From positions 3,934,125 to 3,998,124 of the forward strand of contig NZ_CP026001.1 of assembly GCF_003086775.1 (NCBI RefSeq): a stretch of 64,000 nucleotides of DNA, given 5' to 3'. The position numbers and the translations under genes are program-made. Origin of the DNA: Stenotrophomonas sp. ZAC14D1_NAIMI4_1. Its GTDB lineage: Bacteria > Pseudomonadota > Gammaproteobacteria > Xanthomonadales > Xanthomonadaceae. The notes under the pieces are model-generated. The model was not told where the DNA came from, did no database searches, and worked only from the letters and a program-made list of their open reading frames with translations. Positions 45,693 through 54,522 of the stretch are shown here, piece by piece (positions within the stretch are counted from its first letter, which is position 1; every line of letters begins with the position of its first letter).

Positions 45693-45746
45693 GGCCGCAA
45701 GGATACCGGTTCAGGGTGCCAGGCAGTGCCCGGCACCCTGTCGCGA

Positions 45747-47858
45747 TCACGGCTGGACGATGCCCAGCTGCTGCAGCACGAACGCGTACGACTCGGACAG
45801 CTCGCGGTAGCGCTGGAAGCGCCCGGACTTGCCGCCGTGGCCAGCTTCCATGTTGGTGCGGAACACGATCGGGTAATGCCCGGTGTTGTCATCACGCAGC
45901 TTGGCCACCCACTTGGCCGGTTCCCAGTACTGCACCTGCGAATCCCACAGGCCGGTACCGACGAACAGCGCCGGATAGGCCTGCTGCTTGACGTTGTCGT
46001 AGGGCGAGTAGGACAGCATGTAGTCGTAGTACGACTTCTGCTCCGGGTTGCCCCACTCGTCGTACTCGTTGGTGGTCAGCGGGATGGTCGGGTCGAGCAT
46101 GGTGGTGACCACGTCGACGAACGGCACCTGCGCCATCATCACCCGGTAATCCTGCGGCGCCTGGTTGGCCACCGCGCCCATCAGCAGGCCGCCGGCGCTG
46201 CCACCGGAGGCGGCCACTCGATCCTTCGCCGCCCAGCCCTGGGCCACCAGGCCGCGGGTGACGTCGATGAAGTCGTTGAAGGTGTTCTGCTTGTGCAGCA
46301 GCTTGCCGTTCTCGTACCAGTCGCGGCCCATCTCCTGGCCACCGCGGATATGGGCGATGGCATACACCACGCCACGGTCAAGCAGGCTCACCGCCGTCTG
46401 GTTGAAGTACGGGTCCATCGACATGCCGTAGCTGCCGTAGGCGTACTGGAACAGCGCGCCCGTGCCGTCCTTCTGGTAGCCCTTGCGGTAGACCAGCGAC
46501 ACCGGCACCTTCACCCCGTCGCGCGCGGTGATCCAGACGCGGTCGGTTTCGTACTTCGAGGCGTCATAGCCGATCACCGGCTGCACCTTCAGCTGGCGGC
46601 GCTCGCCGGTGGCGGTGTTCAGCTCGAACACCGTGGTCGGGGTGGTCATCGAGGTGTAGACGTAACGCAGCCACGGCGTATCGGCCTCGGTGTTGTCGCC
46701 CAGGCCCGTCGAATACGCCGGCTCGTCGGCCTTCACGTAATCGCTGCGGCCATCCTTGAACAGCAGGCGGATGCGCTCCAGGCCTTCGGAACGCTCGGCA
46801 ATGGCGGTGTACGCATCGAACAGCTCGAAGCCTTCGATGAACACCGCATCGTCGTGCGCGATCCAGTCCTTCCACTGCGCGCGGGAGGTGGTATCGGTCG
46901 GGGCGGTGACCAGCTTGAAGTTCTTCGCGCCATCGTTGGTGCGGATCACCCAGCGGCCATCGTAGTGGTCGGCGTCGTACTCGACGTCACGCTGGCGCGG
47001 CGCCAGTACGGTGAAGGTCGTCGGGTCGCTGGCCGGCGCGTAGCGCTCTTCCGAGGACACGGTGCTGTGCACGCCGATGGTGATGAAGCGATCGTCGCGG
47101 GTGCGGCCGATGCCCATGTAGAAGCTGTCGTCCTTCTCTTCATAGACGACGGTGTCGGCGCTGGCCGGGGTGCCCAGCACGTGCTTCTTCACCCGCACGG
47201 TCAGCAGCGTTTCCGGATCGTTCTCGACATACAGCACGGTGCGGTTGTCGTCGGCCCAGACCAGGTCGCCGGAGCTGCCGGTGATGACGTCGGGCAGCAC
47301 CTTGCCAGTGGCCAGGTCCTTGAAGCGGATCGTGTACTGGCGGCGGCCGACATCATCGTCGGCCCAGGCCAGCAGCTGGTTGTCCTGGCTCACCTCCATC
47401 GAACCGACGCTGAAGTAGCCCTTGCCGGCGGCCATCGTATTGACGTCCAGCAGGATTTCCTCGGCGGCATCCATGCTGCCCTTGCGGCGCGCGTGGATGG
47501 GGTAATCCTGGCCGGTCTCGTAGCGGCTGTAGTACCAGTAGCCGCGCTCGCGCGCCGGCACGCTGGCATCGTCCTGCTTGATGCGGCCGACGATCTCCTT
47601 GTACAGGGTGTCTTCCAGCGGCTTCAGCGGCGCCAGCAGCTGGTCGGTGTAGGCATTCTCGGCCTGCAGATAGGCCAGCATGTCCTTGTTCTCGCGCTTG
47701 TCGTCGCGCAGCCAGTAGTAGTCGTCGTTGCGGGTGGCGCCGAACGGCGCCTTGACCACGTGCGGGTGCTTGGCGGCATCCGGCGGAACGGGCGGGGTGG
47801 CGGCGGTAACGGTGCTGGTCATCAGGCTGGCAAGCAACAGGCAGAGGGTGGATTTCAT
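45747..47858 (-). CDS. ptrB: Exported oligopeptidase B-like serine peptidase (S9)
   Basis: 703 residues from ATG at 47858, with a signal peptide (LLLASLMTSTVTAA). An N-terminal seven-blade propeller precedes the alpha/beta-hydrolase domain: nucleophile in GGSAGGLLMG, Asp in the LFVGTGLWDSQV region, His in EAGHGGKSGRF, and AIAHIRGGQEMGRDWYENGK typical of oligopeptidase B. Such enzymes cleave after basic residues in short peptides. Most oligopeptidase B enzymes are cytosolic, so the signal peptide implies a periplasmic role here. S. maltophilia-type organisms carry many secreted peptidases. Confidence 0.92.
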   Translation of the reverse strand: MKSTLCLLLASLMTSTVTAATPPVPPDAAKHPHVVKAPFGATRNDDYYWLRDDKRENKDMLAYLQAENAYTDQLLAPLKPLEDTLYKEIVGRIKQDDASVPARERGYWYYSRYETGQDYPIHARRKGSMDAAEEILLDVNTMAAGKGYFSVGSMEVSQDNQLLAWADDDVGRRQYTIRFKDLATGKVLPDVITGSSGDLVWADDNRTVLYVENDPETLLTVRVKKHVLGTPASADTVVYEEKDDSFYMGIGRTRDDRFITIGVHSTVSSEERYAPASDPTTFTVLAPRQRDVEYDADHYDGRWVIRTNDGAKNFKLVTAPTDTTSRAQWKDWIAHDDAVFIEGFELFDAYTAIAERSEGLERIRLLFKDGRSDYVKADEPAYSTGLGDNTEADTPWLRYVYTSMTTPTTVFELNTATGERRQLKVQPVIGYDASKYETDRVWITARDGVKVPVSLVYRKGYQKDGTGALFQYAYGSYGMSMDPYFNQTAVSLLDRGVVYAIAHIRGGQEMGRDWYENGKLLHKQNTFNDFIDVTRGLVAQGWAAKDRVAASGGSAGGLLMGAVANQAPQDYRVMMAQVPFVDVVTTMLDPTIPLTTNEYDEWGNPEQKSYYDYMLSYSPYDNVKQQAYPALFVGTGLWDSQVQYWEPAKWVAKLRDDNTGHYPIVFRTNMEAGHGGKSGRFQRYRELSESYAFVLQQLGIVQP

Positions 47859-47950
47859 GAGATAAGGCTCCTTGAGGGGCAATGCAATGGCGTCCTTGTG
47901 CCTGAGTCTGGGTTGCGGGAGGACCGTGGGCAACCCTGCGGATCGTCACG

Positions 47951-48004
47951 GGTAGTGCCGGCCGCTGGCCGGCAACCTCAGCCGGCCAGCGGCCGGCACT
48001 ACCC
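47951..48004. repeat. Inverted pair of SMAG elements
   Basis: gtagtgccggccgctggccggc and its inverted copy lie 7 bp apart, between the divergent peptidase and aminotransferase genes. As the genes diverge, the hairpin sits in 5' regions, which is less usual for a terminator role. Confidence 0.9.
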
Positions 48005-48029
48005 CCGGCGCCCGGCGTACCATGGGCGC

Positions 48030-49214
48030 ATGAGTACCCTGCCCCACACGCCGGGCTACAGCCGGCGCAGCCATGAAATCGCCCCGTTCCACGTGATGTC
48101 CCTGCTGGCCCGCGCGCAGGCGCTGGAACAGGCGGGCCACGATGTGATCCACCTGGAGATCGGCGAACCGGACTTCACCACCGCCGAGCCGGTCGTGCGC
48201 GCCGGCCAGGCCGCACTGGCCGCCGGCCACACCCGCTACACCGCCGCACGCGGCCTGCCCGCGCTGCGCCAGGCCATCAGCGGTTTCTACCGCAGCCACT
48301 ACGCGCTGGATATCGACCCCGAACGCATCCTGGTCACCCCCGGTGGTTCCGGTGCGCTTCTGCTGGCCAGCAGCCTGCTGGTCGACCCGGGCCGCCACTG
48401 GCTGCTGGCCGACCCCGGCTACCCCTGCAACCGCCACTTCCTGCGCCTGGTGGAAGGCGGCGCGCAGCTGGTGCCGGTTGGCCCGGATACGGCCTACCAG
48501 CTGACGCCCTCGGTGGTGGAACAGCACTGGAACGCCGACAGCGTCGGTGCGCTGGTTGCTTCTCCGGCCAATCCGACCGGCACGGTGCTGTCGGCCGATG
48601 AGCTGTCCGCCCTGTCGACATCGCTGCATGCGCGCGGCGGCCACCTGGTGGTGGATGAGATCTACCACGGCCTGACCTATGGCCTGGATGCGCCCAGCGT
48701 GCTGCAGGTGGATGACAGCGCGTTCGTGCTGAACAGCTTCTCCAAGTACTTCGGCATGACCGGCTGGCGGCTCGGCTGGCTGGTGGCACCGCCGGCGGCC
48801 GTGCCTGATCTGGAGAAGCTGGCGCAGAACCTGTACATCAGCGCGTCGAGCATCGCCCAGCACGCCGCCCTCGCCTGTTTCAGCGAGGAATCGATGGCGA
48901 TCTTCGAGCAGCGCCGCGAGGCGTTCCGCCAGCGCCGCGATTTCCTGCTGCCCGCACTGCGCGAGCTGGGCTTCCGCATCGAGGTGGAGCCGCAGGGCGC
49001 GTTCTACCTGTATGCCGATGTCAGCGCCTTCACTGATGATGCGCAGGCGTTCTGCGCGCACTTCCTGGAAACCGAGCACGTGGCGTTCACCCCGGGCCTG
49101 GATTTCGGCTTCCATCGCGCGAACCAGCATGTGCGGCTGGCCTATACGCAGGAAGTGCCGCGGTTGCAGGAGGCGGTGGAGCGCATTGCGCGTGGGTTGA
49201 AGCGATTCCGGTAG
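48030..49214 (+). CDS. PLP-dependent class I/II aminotransferase
   Basis: 394 residues from ATG at 48030. Fold type I signatures: EIGEPDFTTAEPV, the ring-stacking region SPANPTGTVL, DEIYHGLTYG and the Schiff-base lysine in NSFSKYFGMTGWRLGW; the substrate carboxylate arginine is in HVRLAYTQE. It is closest in pattern to aspartate/aromatic-type aminotransferases, substrate undetermined. The stop TAG at 49212-49214 is part of the GTAG head of a REP element. Confidence 0.88.
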   Translation: MSTLPHTPGYSRRSHEIAPFHVMSLLARAQALEQAGHDVIHLEIGEPDFTTAEPVVRAGQAALAAGHTRYTAARGLPALRQAISGFYRSHYALDIDPERILVTPGGSGALLLASSLLVDPGRHWLLADPGYPCNRHFLRLVEGGAQLVPVGPDTAYQLTPSVVEQHWNADSVGALVASPANPTGTVLSADELSALSTSLHARGGHLVVDEIYHGLTYGLDAPSVLQVDDSAFVLNSFSKYFGMTGWRLGWLVAPPAAVPDLEKLAQNLYISASSIAQHAALACFSEESMAIFEQRREAFRQRRDFLLPALRELGFRIEVEPQGAFYLYADVSAFTDDAQAFCAHFLETEHVAFTPGLDFGFHRANQHVRLAYTQEVPRLQEAVERIARGLKRFR

Positions 49215-49238
49215 CGCCGGCCGCCGGCCGGCATTACC
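49211..49238. repeat. REP palindrome overlapping the aminotransferase stop codon
   Basis: gtagcgccggccgccggccggcatta begins in the last codon of the aminotransferase gene and provides its TAG stop. Confidence 0.85.
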
Positions 49239-49246
49239 CGACAATG

Positions 49247-49273
49247 AAAAACGCCGCCCGAGGGCGGCGTTTT
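49247..49273. terminator. Bidirectional intrinsic terminator
   Basis: aaaaacgccgccc / gggcggcgtttt with a short loop (cga) lies between two convergent genes, the aminotransferase and the S9 prolyl oligopeptidase. Confidence 0.88.
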
Positions 49274-49282
49274 CCGTTCTGC

Positions 49283-51379
49283 TTACTTGCCGCCCAACCG
49301 CTCCCACAGGAAGCTGTAGGCCAGGGCCGACATGTGTGCGGCCTGCGCGTTGTTGGCTGCGCCGCCGTGGCCACCTTCGATGTTCTCGTAGTAGGTCACG
49401 TCCTTGCCGGCATCGATCATCTTCGCCGCCATCTTGCGGGCGTGGCCCGGGTGCACGCGGTCATCGCGCGTGGAGGTGGTGAACAGCACCGGCGGGTAGG
49501 TCTTCTTCGCGTCGAACAGGTGGTACGGCGAGAAGGTCTTGATGAACTCCCAGTCGCTGGTGTCCGGGTTGCCGTACTCGGCCATCCACGAAGCACCGGC
49601 CAGCAGGTGGCTGTAGCGCTTCATGTCCAGCAGCGGCACCTGCACCACCACCGCACCGAACAGTTCCGGGTACTGGGTGAGCATGTTGCCGGTGAGCAGG
49701 CCACCGTTGCTGCCGCCCTGCACGCCCAGGTGCTTGGCCGTGGTGATCTTGCGCTTGACCAGATCCTGCGCCACCGCGGCCATGTCTTCATAGGCCTTGT
49801 GACGGTTCTGCTTCAGTGCCGCCTGGTGCCAGCGCGGGCCGTACTCGCCACCGCCACGGATGTTGGCGACCACGTACACGCCGCCCTTCTCCAGCCAGGC
49901 GCGGCCCATGCCACCGGAGTAGCTCGGGGTCAGCGAGATCTCGAAGCCACCGTAGCCGTACAGCAGGGTCGGGTTGGAACCGTCCAGCTTCATCGCCTTG
50001 TCGTGCACCACGAAGTACGGCACGCGGGTGCCGTCCTTGCTGGTGGCGAAGTGCTGCTCGATCACCTTGCCCTCGGCATCGAAGAAGGCCGGCATGGTCT
50101 TCAGCGTTTCCGGGGCCTTGCCGATCTCGGCCAGGGCCAGGGTGGTCGGGGTCAGGTAATCGGTGGCGGTCAGCCACACCGCATCGCTGTCGTTGCTGTC
50201 CACCGCGCCCACGGCCAGGGTGCCGAAGGCCGGTGCACCGACGAACTCGCTCTTCTGCCAGCCGCTGGCGCCCGGGGTCAGCACCGACAGGCGGTTCTTG
50301 ACGTCATCCAGCACGTTCAGCACGAGGTGGCTCTTGGTCCAGGTCGCACCGGCCAGCGAGGTGGTCGCGGTCGGGGTGAACAGGACTTCGAAATCACGCT
50401 TGCCCGCCAGGAAGTCGTCCAGCTGGGTCGCCAGCAGCGAACCGGAGGCGTAGGTCTTGCCGCCCACGGTCCACGGATCGCGCAGTTCCAGGGTCAGCCA
50501 CTGCTTGTGCAGGCCCTTTTCGGCCGAGTTCGGCGCGTCGATCTTGGTCAGCGTGCCGTTGTCGGCGCGCAGGTAGACCTCGTTGTTGTAGAACGCCAGC
50601 GTGCGGCTGACCAGGTTGCGCTCGAAGCCCGGGGTGTCATCGTGCATCGCCGCGATGTACATGTCTTCCGGCTTGCCTTCATAGACCACGCTGGCCGACG
50701 CCAGCGGCGTGCCGCGCTTCCACAGCTTGGCAACGCGCGGGTAGCCGGAGGTGGTCATCGAACCGGCGCCGAAATCGGTGTAGACGAACACCGAGTCGCG
50801 GTCGATCCAGCCCAGCCCGCCCTTGGATTCGGGGCGGAAGAAACCGTCCTTGATCCAGGTCTTGTTGGCCAGGTCGAATTCGCGGGTGACATCGGCATCG
50901 GCGCCGCCGCGCGACAGCGCGATCAGGCAACGGCTGTAATCCGGACGCAGGCAGTCGGCGCCGTGCCAGACCCAGTTCTCGCCCTCGGCCTTGTTCAGTG
51001 CATCCAGGTCGAGCACGGTTTCCCACTGCGGCGAGGCCTTGCGGTACTCGGCCAGGGTGGTGCGGCGCCACAGGCCGCGCTCGTGCTGCTGGTCCTTCCA
51101 GAAGTTGTAGTAGTAGTCGCCGATCTTCTGCACGCCGGGGATCTTGGCGTCCGAATCGAGCACCTCGCGGATGCTGGCTTCCATCTGCTTGAAGGCCGGG
51201 GTCTGCGCCAGGCGGCCCTCGGACTTGGCATTCTGTTCCTTGACCCAGGACAGCGGCTTGTCGCCGGTGACGTCCTCCAGCCAGGCGTAACGGTCGGTTT
51301 CTTCAGCGGCCACGGCGGTCCCCACCGAAGCAGCGGTCATCATGCCGGCCAACAGGCAGGCGGAAGCGAGTCGTGACAT
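49283..51379 (-). CDS. Exported prolyl oligopeptidase (S9A)
   Basis: 698 residues with a signal peptide (LLAGMMTAASVGTAVAA). A beta-propeller (about 80-400) is followed by the hydrolase domain with the catalytic Ser in GGSNGGLLTGNML, Asp in TSTRDDRVHPGHARKM and His in EGGHGGAANNAQ. Family members cut after proline in short peptides; this is a periplasmic or secreted form. It is a different subfamily from the oligopeptidase B-like gene 3.5 kb away (GGSNGG versus GGSAGG), so not a recent duplicate. Confidence 0.93.
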   Translation of the reverse strand: MSRLASACLLAGMMTAASVGTAVAAEETDRYAWLEDVTGDKPLSWVKEQNAKSEGRLAQTPAFKQMEASIREVLDSDAKIPGVQKIGDYYYNFWKDQQHERGLWRRTTLAEYRKASPQWETVLDLDALNKAEGENWVWHGADCLRPDYSRCLIALSRGGADADVTREFDLANKTWIKDGFFRPESKGGLGWIDRDSVFVYTDFGAGSMTTSGYPRVAKLWKRGTPLASASVVYEGKPEDMYIAAMHDDTPGFERNLVSRTLAFYNNEVYLRADNGTLTKIDAPNSAEKGLHKQWLTLELRDPWTVGGKTYASGSLLATQLDDFLAGKRDFEVLFTPTATTSLAGATWTKSHLVLNVLDDVKNRLSVLTPGASGWQKSEFVGAPAFGTLAVGAVDSNDSDAVWLTATDYLTPTTLALAEIGKAPETLKTMPAFFDAEGKVIEQHFATSKDGTRVPYFVVHDKAMKLDGSNPTLLYGYGGFEISLTPSYSGGMGRAWLEKGGVYVVANIRGGGEYGPRWHQAALKQNRHKAYEDMAAVAQDLVKRKITTAKHLGVQGGSNGGLLTGNMLTQYPELFGAVVVQVPLLDMKRYSHLLAGASWMAEYGNPDTSDWEFIKTFSPYHLFDAKKTYPPVLFTTSTRDDRVHPGHARKMAAKMIDAGKDVTYYENIEGGHGGAANNAQAAHMSALAYSFLWERLGGK

Positions 51380-51448
51380 TGCGGTTCCAGGCAGTCATAA
51401 GCGCTGGAACGCTAGCACGGATCCCCGGGCCCGCCCCCGTGTCGAAGG

Positions 51449-51763
51449 TCAGGCTGCGGCGGTACGCGTGCGACGCGCGCGCGCCGGCAGGCGACGGGCC
51501 TGTACCCCCGGCTGGCGCAGGCGGCGCAGCCACGCCCGCAACGGCAACGGACAGCCCAGCAGCGCCCACCAGGCCGCCAGCGGCATGCCCACCAGCCACA
51601 GCGGCAGCCAGCCCAGCCAGACACTGCTGCCGCGCGCGGCCGGCCACACCAGCACCAGGGCCAGGCCGGCCAGGGCCAGCTGCTGCACGCTGCGCAGCAG
51701 GCGGCGGTCGGATGCAAAGCTGTCGCGTTCAGCAGGGTTGCGACGGGAAGAGCGAGCGTTCAT
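51449..51763 (-). CDS. Small membrane protein, function unknown
   Basis: 104 residues from ATG at 51763. Two to three hydrophobic segments (LALAGLALVLVWPAA, WLGWLPLWLVGMPLAAWWALL) are bracketed by arginine-rich ends, predicting an inner-membrane protein. There is no recognised family. It lies between the S9 peptidase and the lipocalin gene, the latter divergent. Confidence 0.6.
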   Translation of the reverse strand: MNARSSRRNPAERDSFASDRRLLRSVQQLALAGLALVLVWPAARGSSVWLGWLPLWLVGMPLAAWWALLGCPLPLRAWLRRLRQPGVQARRLPARARRTRTAAA

Positions 51764-51888
51764 GGGCGTTCTCGGCGATTCGATGGTGGCCAGCTTGGCG
51801 CGCCGCCTTCTCAAGAGCTGCGACACCATTGACGGATCGAGCACACACAGTCGACCATGCTTGGGCACCCAATGGAGCTCGCTCCCGC

Positions 51889-52491
51889 ATGTCCTCGATC
51901 CGCCCGTTCTGCGCCGTGTTGCTGGCTCTGTCCCTTGGAGGCCCCGCGCTGGCCGCCAGCGACCCGCCGTCACCCCGCGCCAGCGCATCGGGGGCATCCG
52001 AATATGGTGCGCCGATCGACCTGCAGCGCTTCATGGGCACGTGGTATGTGATCGGCCGCGTGCCGAACTTCATCGAACGCGGGCACGTGGCCAGCGTCAA
52101 CGAGTACACGCTGCGCGAAGACAACAAGGTGGGCATCGTCTACCGCTACCGCGATGGCTTCAGTGCGCCCCAGCAGGAAGTGCGCGCACGCGCCAGCGTC
52201 GACGCCGACAGTGGCAACCACGCCTGGCGCACCTGGTTCTACCGGATCGTGCCGACCCATTCGCGCGTGCTGGAAGTGGCCCCGGACTATTCGTGGGCGA
52301 TGATCGGCTACCCGGGCCGGGAAATGGCCTGGATCTTCTCGCGCCAGCCGGACATGGACAAAGCGCTGTACAAGGAGCTGGCCGAGCGCCTGCGCGACGA
52401 GTACGGCGTCAACACTGACAAGCTCAAGCGCGTGCCGCAGCACCCCGACCAGGTGGGCAAGCTGGGTTACGAAGTCCCGAACGTGCGTTGA
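51889..52491 (+). CDS. blc: Bacterial lipocalin (Blc-like)
   Basis: 200 residues from ATG at 51889 with GGAG upstream. Signal peptide (VLLALSLGGPALAA) without a lipobox cysteine, then the lipocalin motif GTWYVIGRVPNFIERG and GIVYRYRDGF, followed by YSWAMIGYPGREMAWIFSRQP, the second lipocalin block. Blc-type proteins bind lysophospholipids in the envelope. E. coli Blc is an outer-membrane lipoprotein; this one appears soluble in the periplasm. The N-terminal 20 residues after the signal are Ser/Pro-rich. Confidence 0.88.
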   Translation: MSSIRPFCAVLLALSLGGPALAASDPPSPRASASGASEYGAPIDLQRFMGTWYVIGRVPNFIERGHVASVNEYTLREDNKVGIVYRYRDGFSAPQQEVRARASVDADSGNHAWRTWFYRIVPTHSRVLEVAPDYSWAMIGYPGREMAWIFSRQPDMDKALYKELAERLRDEYGVNTDKLKRVPQHPDQVGKLGYEVPNVR

Positions 52492-52540
52492 GCAAAGCGC
52501 CGCCGGGCTTGGCCCGGCCGATGTGCCGCGCGCAGATTGC

Positions 52541-52620
52541 GGTAGTGCCGGCCGCTGGCCGGCAGCCCCGGGACACCAGGAAGCACCGCGTCGTTGCCGG
52601 CCAGCGGCCGGCACTACCTG
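52541..52620. repeat. Inverted pair of SMAG elements
   Basis: gtagtgccggccgctggccggc and its inverted copy lie between the convergent lipocalin and metI genes with a 34-bp loop, able to form a long terminator-like hairpin. Confidence 0.9.
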
Positions 52621-52627
52621 AGACGGG

Positions 52628-53317
52628 TTACTTGCGGGTGTAGTGCGCGACCAGTCGGTCGCCGAGCATCTGCAGCAGCTGCACCAGGATCAGCAGCACC
52701 ACCACGGTGACCAGGGCCACGTCGGTGCGGTTGCGCTGGTAGCCTTCGCGCAGCGCCAGGTCGCCCAGGCCGCCCGAACCGATCGCGCCGCCCATGGCGG
52801 TGAAGCCGACCAGGGCGACGGTGGTGACCGTAGCGGCCGCGATCAGGCCCGGACGGGCTTCGGGCAGCAGCACCCGGGTCACCAGCTGCCAGGTGGTGGC
52901 ACCCATCGACTGCGCCGCCTCGACCACGCCACGGTCCACTTCCCGCAGCGCGGTTTCCACCAGGCGCGCATAGAACGGCGCCGCACCGATCACCAGCGCC
53001 GGCAACGTGCCGAGCACGCCGATCGACTGGCCCATCAACCACAGCGACACCGGAATCAGCACCACCATCAGGATGATGAAGGGCACCGAGCGCAGCAGGT
53101 TCACCACGATCGCCAGCACGCCATAGGCCAGCGGCCGGCGCTTCATCTGCGGCGCACCGAACACATACAGCAGCACGCCCATCGGCAGGCCGATGGCCAG
53201 GGTCAGCGGCAGCGAGCCGGCCATCATCAGCAGCGTCTCGATGGTGGCCTTGCCGATATCCACCCACTTGTCCGCATCCAGGTGGCGGAAAAAACCTTCA
53301 GCAGTGGCGACGATCAT
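52628..53317 (-). CDS. metI: Methionine ABC transporter permease MetI
   Basis: 229 residues, five predicted membrane segments, and the EAA-type motif ([23 protein letters not shown] begins near residue 129). Typical MetI C-terminal [20 protein letters not shown] is present. The start overlaps the metN stop by 4 bp. Usually metQ, the substrate-binding lipoprotein, follows metI; here a REP pair and a convergent lipocalin gene follow instead. Confidence 0.94.
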   Translation of the reverse strand: MIVATAEGFFRHLDADKWVDIGKATIETLLMMAGSLPLTLAIGLPMGVLLYVFGAPQMKRRPLAYGVLAIVVNLLRSVPFIILMVVLIPVSLWLMGQSIGVLGTLPALVIGAAPFYARLVETALREVDRGVVEAAQSMGATTWQLVTRVLLPEARPGLIAAATVTTVALVGFTAMGGAIGSGGLGDLALREGYQRNRTDVALVTVVVLLILVQLLQMLGDRLVAHYTRK

Positions 53318-54321
53318 CGGCGCAGTTCCTCAACGTGCACGCCGGCAGCCACGAACGCGGCCTGCGCGGCGGACTGGTCACCGCCCACCAGGGCGACCAC
53401 CAGCTGGCCATACGGGGTGTCCTTGATCCGGTCGATGCGGCCGGACAGGATGTTGTAGTCGACGCCGGTCTGCCGCGCCACGCTGCCCAGCAACGGCTCG
53501 TAGGTGTCGCCGCCGAGGAAGGTCAGGCGCACGATGCGGCCGCCGACCACGTCGAAATCACGGTGCAGCGTGCCCTCGTCCACATGCTCCGATTCGCTGA
53601 CGAAGCGGCGCGTGGTCGGGTGCTGCGGGTGCAGGAAGACCTGCGTGACCGGACCGGTTTCCACCAGCTGCCCGGCATCGAGCACGGCCACGCGATCGCA
53701 GACGCGACGGATCACATCCATCTCGTGAGTGATCAGCACGATGGTCAGGCCCAGCTCGCGGTTGATCTTCGACAGCAGCGACAGCACCGACGCCGTGGTC
53801 TGCGGGTCGAGCGCACTGGTGGCCTCGTCGCACAGCAGGATCTGCGGGCGGGTCGCCAGCGCACGGGCGATGCCCACGCGCTGCTTCTGGCCGCCGGACA
53901 GCTGCGCTGGATACTTCGCCGCGTGGTCCTGCAGGCCCACGGTCTGCAGCAGCTCGGCCACGCGCGCGTCGATCTCGGCCCTGGCCATGCCGCCCAGTTC
54001 CAGCGGGAAGGCCACATTGCCGGCCACGGTGCGCGAGGACAGCAGGTTGAAGTGCTGGAAGATCATGCCGATGCGCCGGCGCAGCGCGCGCAGCCCGTCG
54101 GCATCCAGCGCGGTGATGTCTTCGCCGCCGATCAGCAGGCGCCCACCGCTGGGCTCCTCCAGGCGGTTGATCATGCGGATCAGGGTCGACTTGCCCGCGC
54201 CGGAATGGCCGATGATGCCGAACACTTCGCCGGCCTCGATGGTCAGGTCCAGCGGTTGCAGCGCGCTGACTTGGCGGCCGGCAACGGCATAGGATTTGTG
54301 CAGGCGCTGGAACTCGATCAC
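53314..54321 (-). CDS. metN: Methionine ABC transporter ATPase MetN
   Basis: 335 residues. Walker [16 protein letters not shown]-loop, signature [15 protein letters not shown] and Walker [13 protein letters not shown] are all present. The C-terminal part (about 255-335) is the NIL/ACT-like domain that binds methionine and inhibits transport, distinguishing MetN from other ATPases. It powers methionine uptake with MetI. Confidence 0.95.
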   Translation of the reverse strand: MIEFQRLHKSYAVAGRQVSALQPLDLTIEAGEVFGIIGHSGAGKSTLIRMINRLEEPSGGRLLIGGEDITALDADGLRALRRRIGMIFQHFNLLSSRTVAGNVAFPLELGGMARAEIDARVAELLQTVGLQDHAAKYPAQLSGGQKQRVGIARALATRPQILLCDEATSALDPQTTASVLSLLSKINRELGLTIVLITHEMDVIRRVCDRVAVLDAGQLVETGPVTQVFLHPQHPTTRRFVSESEHVDEGTLHRDFDVVGGRIVRLTFLGGDTYEPLLGSVARQTGVDYNILSGRIDRIKDTPYGQLVVALVGGDQSAAQAAFVAAGVHVEELRR

Positions 54322-54448
54322 GGGCGTGGCTCACCGGCGGGGCGATGGAAGGGGCGTGCAGCCTACCAGCGCCGGCGGTTGCGCGCCTGCGCCTTGGGCC
54401 AGAATGTTATTCCTTTTGGTTCTAAGATTGCCGTGAACCTTCGCAACC

Positions 54449-54516
54449 GGTAGTGCCGGCCGCTGGCCGGCAGCTCTCCCGCGGAAGGCGTTGCCGGCCA
54501 GCGGCCGGCACTACCT
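54449..54516. repeat. Inverted pair of SMAG elements
   Basis: gtagtgccggccgctggccggc at 54451 and its inverted copy ending near 54514, separated by about 22 bp, just downstream of the DMT transporter gene. Confidence 0.9.
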
Positions 54517-54522
54517 CCGGGT

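Noticed and set aside
45441..48029. Long in-frame N-terminal extension of the aminotransferase
   Set aside because: The family starts at the ATG at 48030; the extension is antisense to the oligopeptidase and DUF454 genes and crosses a SMAG pair.
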